A stretch of 9,265 nt of DNA from Klenkia sp. (GTDB lineage Bacteria; Actinomycetota; Actinomycetes; Mycobacteriales; Geodermatophilaceae): assembly GCA_025966215.1 (NCBI GenBank), contig JAOPVM010000446.1:1-9265 (forward strand), read 5' to 3'. Shown here piece by piece: positions 1-5,181 of the stretch. How positions within the stretch are numbered: position 1 is the first letter of the stretch; the number at the start of each line of letters is the position of its first letter. The notes under the pieces are model-generated. The model was not told the origin of the DNA, made no database searches, and was given only the letters and a program-made list of their open reading frames with translations. The position numbers and the translations under genes were made by a program.

Positions 1-21
1 CTGGACGCTGCCGCGGCGTGA
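1..21 (+). CDS. Possible C-terminal tail of an upstream gene (partial)
   Basis: The first frame reads Leu-Asp-Ala-Ala-Ala-Ala followed by TGA. A very strong hairpin terminator starts 16 bases after this stop, which is where a terminator for a plus-strand gene would be expected. Six codons carry no information about function, and other frames through this stretch stay open, so this is only a positional inference. Confidence 0.3.
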   Translation: MDAAAA

Positions 22-36
22 CCTCAGCGCTTCCCT

Positions 37-73
37 CGAGCCCCCGTCGACCACCACGGTCGGCGGGGGCTCG
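37..73 (+). terminator. Long GC hairpin, probable intrinsic terminator
   Basis: Bases 37-52 (CGAGCCCCCGTCGACC) pair with 58-73 (GGTCGGCGGGGGCTCG) around the five-base loop ACCAC. This gives 16 paired positions with a single T-G wobble. No T-run follows, which is usual for actinobacterial terminators. It probably ends the gene whose stop is at 19-21 and insulates the small gene downstream. A hairpin this symmetric could also work for transcription arriving from the other strand. Confidence 0.75.
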
Positions 74-165
74 CGGCGTCCGTGCGGCTGTGGCGGCGGA
101 CACCCTTCGTAGATCTTTGCGGCTTTCGGGTGAACATCCGTAGGACAGGGGCCGACATCACCATC

Positions 166-207
166 GTTCCGTTGGAACAAATCAGGTCTCGCCTGCTTTG
201 ATGCAGG
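166..207 (+). promoter_or_regulatory. Leader region of the small gene with two inverted repeats
   Basis: The stretch of about 110-215 is less GC-rich than its surroundings and lies just before the small gene at 247, so it probably holds its promoter. Two inverted repeats stand out: GTTCC-GTT-GGAAC at 166-178, and CCTGC-TTTGAT-GCAGG at 192-207. The first could be an operator and the second an mRNA leader hairpin. TTGGAA at 172-177 is a possible -35 element, but I see no convincing -10 at the right distance, so no transcription start is proposed. Confidence 0.3.
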
Positions 208-246
208 TGTAGCAACCACCGAGCAGCACGGAAGAAGGAACACCCC

Positions 247-399
247 ATGAGCAGCGTCACCAGCACCTGGCGTCAGCGTCGTCAGGCGTCGCGGACCCGT
301 CGGGCCCTGGACAAGGCTCTCGCCCGCAGCAGCAGCCCCGCGATGCGCGATGACCTGCTGACCCTGGCCAACAGCCAGTTCACCGCCGTCATCCGGTAG
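247..399 (+). CDS. Small basic hypothetical protein (50 aa)
   Basis: An ATG start is preceded by GAAGGA with about seven bases of spacing, one of the clearer ribosome binding sites in the window. The 50-residue product has an Arg-rich N-terminal half (the WRQRRQASRTRRALDKALAR region) and a helical C-terminal half with a PAMRDDLLTLA segment. There is no signal peptide, membrane segment or Cys pair. Small Arg-rich proteins with a similar 'PAMRDEL' ending occur in other actinobacteria as uncharacterised proteins, to my recollection. Hairpins bracket the gene at 37-73 and 440-468, so it is probably transcribed alone. The charge and size would fit a nucleic-acid-binding or ribosome-associated peptide, but nothing in the sequence proves that. 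Confidence 0.72.
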   Translation: MSSVTSTWRQRRQASRTRRALDKALARSSSPAMRDDLLTLANSQFTAVIR

Positions 400-439
400 G
401 GACCCTGTCGCCCCCGGGCGACGGGACCGACGTGCACCA

Positions 440-468
440 GGCTCCGAACCCCGTCCGGGGTCGGGGCC
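440..468. terminator. Hairpin terminator between convergent genes
   Basis: Bases 448-452 (ACCCC) pair with 457-461 (GGGGT) around GTCC. The stem extends outward from 440-446 to 462-468 past a bulged A at 447, with one T-G pair. TTCT follows on the plus strand. It sits between the stop of the small plus-strand gene (399) and the stop of the minus-strand phosphatase (478), so it can serve both. A shorter hairpin, GTCGCC-CCCG-GGCGAC at 407-422, lies just before it and may add to termination of the small gene. Confidence 0.65.
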
Positions 469-477
469 TTCTGCGTG

Positions 478-1302
478 TCAGGCCTCGGTGAGGCGGCGGC
501 GGAGGGCGTCCTGCTCCTGCGGGCCGAACCCGCGCTCGGCGAGCCAGCCGGCCGCGCCACCGTGGTCGGCGTCCAGCAGGTCCAGCAGGCGGCGCATCGA
601 GTCCGCCCGCGGGGTGTGGCTGGCCACGTCGCGGCGGGCCATGTCCTGGGCGTACGTCGGGCGCGCGGCGAGCTTGCCCACGACGTCGTCGATCCGCTCG
701 GCGGTCAGCGCGTAGTCGGTGACGACGGCGTCCCGCTCCACGCCGGCGACCTCCAGGGCGAGCGCGCAGACGACGCCGGTGCGGTCCTTGCCCGCGGCGC
801 AGTGCACCAGGGCCGTACCGGAGGACGCGGTGATCGCGCGCAGGGCGCCGACGACGTTGTCCGCGCCGTCGGTCAGGTAGCCGAGGTAGGAGCGGACGGC
901 GGGGGTCTCCGTCTCGTGCTCGGCGGCGACGCTGCGGGGGAGCAGGCTCTCCAGCCAGCCCTCGGGCAGCTCCTCGTCCTCGCCCTCCTCGGCGGCGTAG
1001 ACGTCGGTGTACGTGCCGGCCTCGGGGAGCAGGGTGAAGTGCCGGTGGACGATCTCGGGCTGGTCGCGCAGTGGCCCGCGCCCCTCGAGCCGGACCTCGG
1101 CGCTGCTGCGCAGGTCCACCACGTCGGTGACGCCCAGGTCGTCGACGAGCACCACGACGTCGCGGTCGGTGAGCTCCTGCAGGTCGTCGCTGCGCAGCAC
1201 CCGCCCGGGCACGGTCGTGCCGCCGCGGGTGAGCGGGAGCCCGCCGAGGTCACGGGTGTTCGTCGTCCCCTGCAGGGGCAGCCAGCGGGCGTCGTCGGGC
1301 AC
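478..1302 (-). CDS. Tyrosine-protein phosphatase, MptpB-like
   Basis: This 274-residue protein carries the Cys-based phosphatase loop HCAAGKDRTG at residues 167-176, with nucleophile Cys168 and phosphate-binding Arg174. The N-terminal block NTRDLGGLP (about 15-23), then RSDDL and DLRSSAEV (61-70), is typical of the Y_phosphatase3 family (Pfam PF13350). That family includes Mycobacterium tuberculosis PtpB, whose loop is almost identical. Members remove phosphate from tyrosine and sometimes from serine/threonine or phosphoinositides; the substrate here is unknown. There is no signal peptide, so it is probably cytoplasmic unless exported without one. The length is normal for the family. The start is GTG with no good ribosome binding site, but a TAGGTT hexamer ends seven bases before it, which suggests a leaderless transcript. 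It is monocistronic and divergent from the transporter at 1664. Confidence 0.92.
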   Translation of the reverse strand: MPDDARWLPLQGTTNTRDLGGLPLTRGGTTVPGRVLRSDDLQELTDRDVVVLVDDLGVTDVVDLRSSAEVRLEGRGPLRDQPEIVHRHFTLLPEAGTYTDVYAAEEGEDEELPEGWLESLLPRSVAAEHETETPAVRSYLGYLTDGADNVVGALRAITASSGTALVHCAAGKDRTGVVCALALEVAGVERDAVVTDYALTAERIDDVVGKLAARPTYAQDMARRDVASHTPRADSMRRLLDLLDADHGGAAGWLAERGFGPQEQDALRRRLTEA

Positions 1303-1309
1303 GACGTCG

Positions 1310-1315
1310 AACCTA
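1310..1315 (-). promoter_or_regulatory. Candidate -10 element, leaderless phosphatase transcript
   Basis: On the minus strand TAGGTT fits the actinobacterial -10 pattern TANNNT and is separated from the GTG start at 1302 by seven bases (CGACGTC). This places transcription initiation at or next to the start codon. No convincing -35 hexamer is visible, which is common for such promoters. Confidence 0.4.
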
Positions 1316-1596
1316 ACCGGAGTCCGGGCGACGAGCTCGACGTCACCGTCGGCAGGGGGCCGGTCGGGGAGAAGGGCGCTGGTGGGGGGCTTGTCCTGGG
1401 CGCGTTCCCGTCAGACCCCTCCTCCGGCGTCGTGGCACGGAGACGGGCTGCGGTGGGAGGTCGGGGTGTCTGCGTCCTCGGTCACGCCCGACCCGTGGCC
1501 TGCCGAGGAGCTGCGACGTCACCAGGGCCAGCTCCCTCCTGAGCCGGAACGCCGATCCGGTTGCGGGCCGGGAGCACCTCGAGACACGCGGGCTCC

Positions 1597-1602
1597 TAGG
1601 GT
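1597..1602 (+). promoter_or_regulatory. Candidate -10 element of the MFS transporter gene
   Basis: TAGGGT fits TANNNT and lies 61 bases before the GTG start, leaving a leader of roughly 55 bases. The -35 position holds no good match. The inverted repeat at 1544-1560 ends 36 bases upstream of this hexamer, a plausible place for a regulator to bind. Confidence 0.35.
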
Positions 1603-1663
1603 GGTCCCGCCCCCACACCGGACACACAGGCGTGCCCGGGGGCACCAGCGTGAGGAGCCTGCC

Positions 1664-3010
1664 GTGGCCACCCAGGACGTGCGCACCGAGGCCGACCCGT
1701 CGGGGATGCAGGCCCGGGTGGTCCGCAAGGTCGCGATCCGGCTCATCCCGTTCCTCGGGCTGGCCTACTTCCTCAACTACGTCGACCGCACCAACATCGG
1801 GTTCGCCAAGCTCACGATGAGCGCCGACCTCGGGCTCACCGAGACCATGTTCGGGTTGGCCAGCGGCCTGTTCTTCATCGGCTACCTGCTCTTCGAGGTG
1901 CCCAGCAACATCGCGTTGCACCGGTTCGGCGCCCGCCGGTGGATCGCCCGGATCCTGGTCACCTGGGGCCTCATCGCCGCCGCGATGGCGTTCGTCCCGA
2001 ACGCGACCACGCTGTACGCCGCGCGCATCCTGCTCGGCGTCGCCGAGGCCGGGTTCTTCCCCGGGATCATGCTGTACCTGACGTTCTGGTTCCCCCGGTC
2101 GGTCCGGGTGCGCCTCACCGGGCTGTTCATGATCGCGCTGCCGGCCTCCAGCGCCCTGGGCGCCCCGATCGCCGGCGCGATCCTGCAGTACGCCGACGGG
2201 TTCCTCGGCCTGGCCGGCTGGCGGGTCATGTTCCTGGTGCTCGGTCTGCCCGCCGTCGTCCTGGGCATCGCCGCCTGGTTCTACCTGACCGACCGGCCGA
2301 AGGACGCCGACTGGCTCGCCCCCGACGAGCGGCAGTGGCTCGAGGACACGATGGCCGCCGAGCAGCAGGCCACCCGGGCCGGCGGCACGCACCGGGTCCG
2401 CGACTCCCTGAAGGACCCCCGGGTGTGGGCGCTGGGCCTGGTGTACTTCGGCGTCACCTACGGCCTCTACGCCCTCAGCTTCTTCCTGCCGACCATCGTC
2501 GCCGGGTTCGCCGAGTCCTTCGACACCACCTTCTCCATCCTGGAGAACGGGCTGATCGTCGCTGTCCCCTTCGCCATCGGCGCCGTGGCGATGGTGTTCT
2601 GGTCCCGGCACTCCGACCGCACCGGCGAGCGCGTCTGGCACGTCGCGCTGCCCGCCCTGCTCGGCGCCGTCAGCATCCCGGTCGCGCTCTACATGGAGTC
2701 CCCGCTGGCCACGATGGCCGTCATCACGGTGACCGCGGTCGGCGTCTTCTGCGCCCTGCCGGTGTTCTGGTACCTCCCCTCCACGTTCCTGGCCGGCGCC
2801 GGTGCCGCGGCCGGGATCGCGCTGGTGAACACCCTGGGCAACAGCTCGGGCTTCGGGGCGCCCTACATCACCGGGTTCCTGCTCGACGCCACCGGCAACA
2901 GCCGGGCCGGGCTCTGGGTGGTGGGGGTGATGATGCTGGTCGCCGGGCTCACCGTGCTGGCGCTGCGGGGGCGGCTGCGCGCCGCCGACACCGACCGGGT
3001 GGTGCGCTGA
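1664..3010 (+). CDS. MFS transporter, anion:cation symporter (ACS) family
   Basis: The product has 448 residues, normal for the family, with about twelve hydrophobic segments. The ACS signature NYVDRTNIGFAK is at residues 38-49, with the conserved Asp41-Arg42. RILLGVAEAGFFPG follows in the TM4 region, and a long charged cytoplasmic loop (LTDRPKDADWLAPDERQWL and beyond) separates the two six-helix halves. Characterised relatives take up organic anions such as phthalate, tartrate, glucarate or hydroxyphenylacetate with protons; the substrate cannot be read here. The GTG start was chosen because GAGGAG lies six bases before it; the frame stays open much further upstream, but that stretch is non-coding in style. 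No catabolic gene adjoins it, so there is no pathway clue. A perfect hairpin begins 14 bases after the stop. Confidence 0.93.
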   Translation: MATQDVRTEADPSGMQARVVRKVAIRLIPFLGLAYFLNYVDRTNIGFAKLTMSADLGLTETMFGLASGLFFIGYLLFEVPSNIALHRFGARRWIARILVTWGLIAAAMAFVPNATTLYAARILLGVAEAGFFPGIMLYLTFWFPRSVRVRLTGLFMIALPASSALGAPIAGAILQYADGFLGLAGWRVMFLVLGLPAVVLGIAAWFYLTDRPKDADWLAPDERQWLEDTMAAEQQATRAGGTHRVRDSLKDPRVWALGLVYFGVTYGLYALSFFLPTIVAGFAESFDTTFSILENGLIVAVPFAIGAVAMVFWSRHSDRTGERVWHVALPALLGAVSIPVALYMESPLATMAVITVTAVGVFCALPVFWYLPSTFLAGAGAAAGIALVNTLGNSSGFGAPYITGFLLDATGNSRAGLWVVGVMMLVAGLTVLALRGRLRAADTDRVVR

Positions 3011-3024
3011 CCCCTGACGAACCT

Positions 3025-3039
3025 CACGGGTGACCCGTG
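3025..3039 (+). terminator. Hairpin after the MFS gene
   Basis: CACGGG (3025-3030) pairs perfectly with CCCGTG (3034-3039) around TGA, 14 bases after the transporter stop. No T-run follows. The stem abuts the first recognisable codons of the ABC ATPase remnant, and the only GTG that could open that frame (3030) lies inside it. This argues that the ATPase has lost its true start. Confidence 0.5.
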
Positions 3040-3445
3040 CGGGGGACGGCGTCTCCGTCGAGGTGCACCAGGGCGAGGTCCTGGCACTGCTGGGAGTCAA
3101 CGGCGCCGGCAAGACCTCCGCGCTGGAGGTCCTGGAGGGTCTCAGCCCGGCGTCCGGCGGCACCGTCCGCGTGCTCGGCGCCGACCCGGTCCGCGACCGG
3201 GCAGGGGTCCGCCCGCACCTGGGCGTCCTGCTGCAGGCCAGCCGACCCCGGCCTGGACCCCGAGTCCCGTCGGCAGGTGTGGGAGCTGGTGAAGGGCCGG
3301 GTCGCCGACGGCGCCGCGGTCCTGCTCACCACCCCCCACCTGGAGGAGGCCGAGGAGCTCGCCGACCGGGTCGCCGTCATGCGGGAGGGCCGGATCGTCC
3401 TGTCGGGCACGCAGGCCGAGATCGCCGAGACCCAGCGAGCCGACC
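3030..3445 (+). pseudogene. ABC transporter ATPase remnant (ABC-2 type), deleted and frameshifted
   Basis: The first frame (from 3030) gives DGVSVEVHQGEVLALLGVNG and an intact Walker A, GVNGAGKTS (3093-3119), then GTVRVLGADPVRD and LGVLLQA up to about 3239. The reading then jumps to another frame at about 3244, giving PGLDPESRRQVWELV, LLTTPHLEEAEELADRVAVM and SGTQAEIAE to about 3435. These are the D-loop and H-loop parts of the same protein family. Between them the Q-loop downstream region, the LSGGQ signature and Walker B are missing. The roughly twenty N-terminal residues and the C-terminal extension are missing too. Roughly 130 of about 300 expected residues remain. At the switch-histidine position Pro appears (TTPHLEEAE where TTHYLEEAE is typical). 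It cannot be a working ATPase. Known relatives power drug or peptide exporters with an ABC-2 permease, which is absent here. Confidence 0.85.
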
Positions 3446-3556
3446 TGGGGCAACGGGCTCACCGGCCTCTCCGAGCGGCTGGTCGCTGGCGGTGGCCGGC
3501 TGCAGGACGGGCTCGCGGACGGCGGCTTCGTCGTCCGCGCAGAGGTGGCGGCGTGA
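3446..3556 (+). pseudogene. Histidine kinase C-terminal remnant
   Basis: In a third frame the sequence reads GNGLTGLSERLVAGGGRLQD and then GLADGGFVVRAEVAA before the TGA at 3554-3556. This is the last ATP-binding box and C-terminus of NarL/DesK-type sensor kinases (HATPase_c, G2 box G-x-G-L-x-G). About 36 codons are left of a protein normally near 400 residues. It follows the ABC ATPase remnant directly, so the rest of the kinase, the permease and the end of the ATPase were probably lost together. Its stop overlaps the GTG of the response regulator by four bases (GTGA, 3553-3556), the usual arrangement of an intact kinase-regulator pair. That overlap strongly supports the assignment. Confidence 0.78.
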
Positions 3557-4065
3557 GCGTGCGGGTGCTGCTGGCCGACGACGGGAACCTGACCCGCTCG
3601 GGGCTGGCCGCCCTGCTGGGTCTGGAGGACGACGTCGAGGTGGCCGCCCAGGCGGCCTCGGGCCCGGAGGGGCTGGCGATGGCGATGGCGATGGCGATGG
3701 CGATGGCCATGGCCAGGGCGCACACCCCCGACGTCTGCGTGCTGGACCTGCAGATGCCCGGCCAGGACGGCATCTCGGTGGCCGCCGAGCTCAGCACGGT
3801 GGTGCCGGGGTGCCGGGTCGTGATCGTCACCGGGCACGGTCGGCCGGGGCGCCTGAAGCGGGCGCTGGAGGCCGGGGTGCGGGGGTTCCTGCCCACGACC
3901 GTCGACGCCGCGGTGCTGGCCGACGTCGTCCGCACCGTGCACGGCGGCGGGCGGTGCGTCGACCCCGAGCTGGCCGCGGAGGCGATCAGTGCCAGCAGCC
4001 ACGAAGCTGGGCGCCCCGAACCGGCACGCGGCGGTGAGGCCGCGCGCCGGTACGGCTGGACCTGA
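3553..4065 (+). pseudogene. Response regulator, DesR/NarL type, with broken DNA-binding domain
   Basis: The frame encodes 170 residues. A receiver domain occupies about 1-140: acidic pair Asp9-Asp10, phosphoacceptor Asp65 in VLDLQMPGQDG, and Thr93 in VIVTGHGRPG. The conserved Lys expected in GFLPK is Thr115 (ACG for AAG). A run of six Ala-Met pairs (42-53) inserts about ten residues before the phosphorylation site. After AAEAISA (about 3990) the family normally continues with a LuxR/GerE helix-turn-helix of some 65 residues. Here most is missing: only ATKLGAPNRHAAVR survives, in another frame (3995-4039). The frame then returns near 4040 to give the typical ending RRYGWT. One missing base explains the second shift. 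It probably cannot bind DNA; it may still be translated as a receiver-like protein. Confidence 0.8.
3676..3711 (+). repeat. Hexanucleotide tandem repeat (GCGATG)n
   Basis: Five perfect GCGATG units are followed by one GCCATG unit. They encode Ala-Met repeated six times within the second helix region of the receiver domain. Relatives usually have just one such pair here, so about five units look like expansion by replication slippage. The unit is a multiple of three, so copy-number change would not shift the frame. Confidence 0.92.
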
Positions 4066-4074
4066 GCCGCTCAG
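4062..4074. terminator. Short palindrome holding both convergent stop codons
   Basis: CTGAGC-C-GCTCAG is a perfect six-base inverted repeat around one base. It contains the regulator stop (4063-4065) and the stop of the minus-strand small protein (4071-4073). With a realistic loop only four pairs remain, so it is a weak terminator at best. No other terminator is visible between the two convergent units. Confidence 0.25.
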
Positions 4075-4238
4075 CTGTTCTCGGGCTCGGCCACCGCGTC
4101 GTCGTCCTGGGCATCGTCGTCGGTGGTGAGCGTGGTGTCCTGCGCGCCCTGGTCGGGGGCGTCGTCGCCGGGGCGGCCGTCGACCAGGTTCGCGGGGTTG
4201 CTCGGGGAGTCGGCCGGGTCGGTCGTGGGATCGGTCAT
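4071..4238 (-). CDS. Small acidic hypothetical protein (55 aa)
   Basis: Starting at the ATG at 4238, the 55-residue product is low in complexity and strongly acidic: MTDPTTDPADSPSNPANLVD, then a Gly/Asp/Gln-rich stretch and a DDD-rich tail ending in AVAEPENS. It has no hydrophobic segment, Cys or recognisable domain and is probably disordered. The frame extends upstream to a GTG at 4331, which would add 31 residues including a short hydrophobic stretch (GGVIAGLCVL). I prefer the internal ATG because a hairpin (4279-4296) lies between that GTG and the ATG, and because the product style changes there. The ribosome binding site is weak (CAGGG about ten bases upstream). It follows the TetR gene on the same strand. 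Function is unknown. Confidence 0.5.
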   Translation of the reverse strand: MTDPTTDPADSPSNPANLVDGRPGDDAPDQGAQDTTLTTDDDAQDDDAVAEPENS

Positions 4239-4278
4239 GCCCGGTGCCCTGCCCGCGGGACCGGCCTCCGACACGTCA

Positions 4279-4296
4279 GCGGGCCTACGGGCCCGC
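4279..4296 (-). terminator. Hairpin after the TetR gene
   Basis: GCGGGCC (4279-4285) pairs with GGCCCGC (4290-4296) around TACG: seven perfect G/C pairs, 41 bases downstream of the TetR stop in the direction of transcription. There is no T-run. It probably ends or attenuates the TetR transcript before the small acidic gene. Confidence 0.5.
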
Positions 4297-4337
4297 AGCA
4301 CGCACAACCCGGCGATCACACCGCCGAGCACGGGGGC

Positions 4338-5018
4338 TCAGCGCGCGGTGGCGGCCGCGCTCGTGATCGCGGCGTCGACGAGGCGCTCGGCGAGCTGTCG
4401 GCCGTGACTGGCCGGCCCGTCGGGGCCCAGCAGGCCGCCGGAGAGGTACATGCCGTCGATGATCAGGTGCACCTGGGCGGCGAGGTCGTCGCCGTGGCCG
4501 GGGACGAGCTCCTCGGACAGGGTCACCAGTCGCAGGTGCAGCTCGTACTTGTAGTCCGCGGCCGCTGACCGGGCCGGGTGCTGCGGGTCGTCGTACTCGC
4601 TGCTGACGTTGGTGAACGGGCAGCCGCGGAAGCCGGTGCGGGTGACGTCCTTCTCCACCACGTCCACGACGGTCAGCAGCGCGCCGCGGGGGTCGCCCTC
4701 GAAGCGGTGCGTCTCGGCGTCGAGGTACCCGAGCACGGTCGCGGCCTTGCGGGCCAGGTAGGCGCCGACCAGGTCGTCCTTGCTCTTGAACAGCCGGTAG
4801 ACCGTCATCTTGCCCAGCCCGGTCTCCCGGACCAGCTCGTCCATGCCGACGCTGCGGGAGCTCCGGCCGGCGAACAGCCGGTCGGCGGTGTCCAGGACGA
4901 TCGCCTGACGCTCCTCGCGGCTGCGGCGGACGGGCAGCGGGCTGCCCTGCGAGTCCACGCCCCGGGCGAGGTCGGCGGCCGGGGAGGACTCGTGGTCGAA
5001 GGCGAGGGCTGCGGTCAC
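4338..5018 (-). CDS. TetR-family transcriptional regulator
   Basis: With the GTG at 5018 the product has 226 residues. The DNA-binding domain spans about 33-84: an Arg/Glu-rich helix, TADRLF, then the helix-turn-helix SVGMDELVRETGLGKMTVYRLF, followed by the KSKDDLV block. All of this is classical for TetR. The C-terminal ligand domain contains GFRGCPFTNVSSEYDDPQHP (about 129-148), a 'GCPF' type seen in many TetR/AcrR repressors; the ligand cannot be inferred. The start is uncertain: the frame is open to a GTG at 5084 and an ATG at 5078, but those 20-22 extra residues do not look like TetR sequence and no start has a good ribosome binding site. CACCAT seven bases before GTG 5018 could be a leaderless -10. 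A candidate operator lies at 5140-5158. Its target gene is not evident. Confidence 0.88.
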   Translation of the reverse strand: MTAALAFDHESSPAADLARGVDSQGSPLPVRRSREERQAIVLDTADRLFAGRSSRSVGMDELVRETGLGKMTVYRLFKSKDDLVGAYLARKAATVLGYLDAETHRFEGDPRGALLTVVDVVEKDVTRTGFRGCPFTNVSSEYDDPQHPARSAAADYKYELHLRLVTLSEELVPGHGDDLAAQVHLIIDGMYLSGGLLGPDGPASHGRQLAERLVDAAITSAAATAR

Positions 5019-5139
5019 GTCAGGGATGGTGCACGGCGGCGTGACGGAGCAGTCCACGGCACGCCGGTGTGTCGGCATCCCCACCCAGAGTCACCAACAC
5101 GCATGTGGTGGCCGGGTTCCGGGGGGTCGATGGGGCCGG

Positions 5140-5158
5140 TGTGACCCGGTCCGTCACA
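5140..5158. promoter_or_regulatory. Inverted repeat, candidate TetR operator
   Basis: TGTGAC and GTCACA form perfect six-base arms around CCGGTCC. The repeat lies in the only gap upstream of the TetR gene and downstream of the 46-codon ORF, where an autoregulatory operator would be expected. GTGAC/GTCAC strings also occur at 5041 and 5091 in the same region. Binding is inferred from position and symmetry only. Confidence 0.4.
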
Positions 5159-5181
5159 TCGCGCGACGGACTGCCGAGGGG

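Larger units (their letters stand above)
1303..1663. other. Divergent intergenic region
   Basis: These 361 bases separate the phosphatase start (minus) from the transporter start (plus). I see no ORF with convincing codon use or a ribosome binding site. It holds a candidate promoter for each gene, an inverted repeat CCGGA-N7-TCCGG at 1544-1560 upstream of the transporter promoter (possible operator), and a small hairpin GTGCC-CGGG-GGCAC at 1632-1645 in the transporter leader. The ten-base string CGACGTCACC occurs twice (1338-1347 and 1514-1523), but its core is a common palindrome and may mean nothing. Confidence 0.5.

Noticed and set aside
1303..1663. Small gene in the divergent intergenic region
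   Set aside because: Short open frames exist, but none has a ribosome binding site or codon use like the neighbours.
1343..3163. 606-codon minus-strand frame opposite the MFS transporter
   Set aside because: It is a low-complexity His/Gln/Pro/Gly-rich shadow of the transporter, which has twelve clear membrane helices and an ACS signature in the sense frame.
3676..3711. Phase-variable switch based on the GCGATG repeat
   Set aside because: The unit is six bases, so copy-number change keeps the frame and cannot turn translation on or off.
3037..4065. Genuine ABC ATPase-response regulator fusion protein
   Set aside because: The middle third is meaningless in this frame and reads as a histidine kinase tail in another. 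The ATPase half lacks Walker A, the signature and Walker B in this frame. The fused look is a result of deletions.
4071..4331. 86-residue form of the small acidic protein starting at GTG 4331
   Set aside because: A seven-pair hairpin lies inside the extension, and the added residues resemble neither a complete membrane helix nor the rest of the protein. It is kept as an alternative start only.
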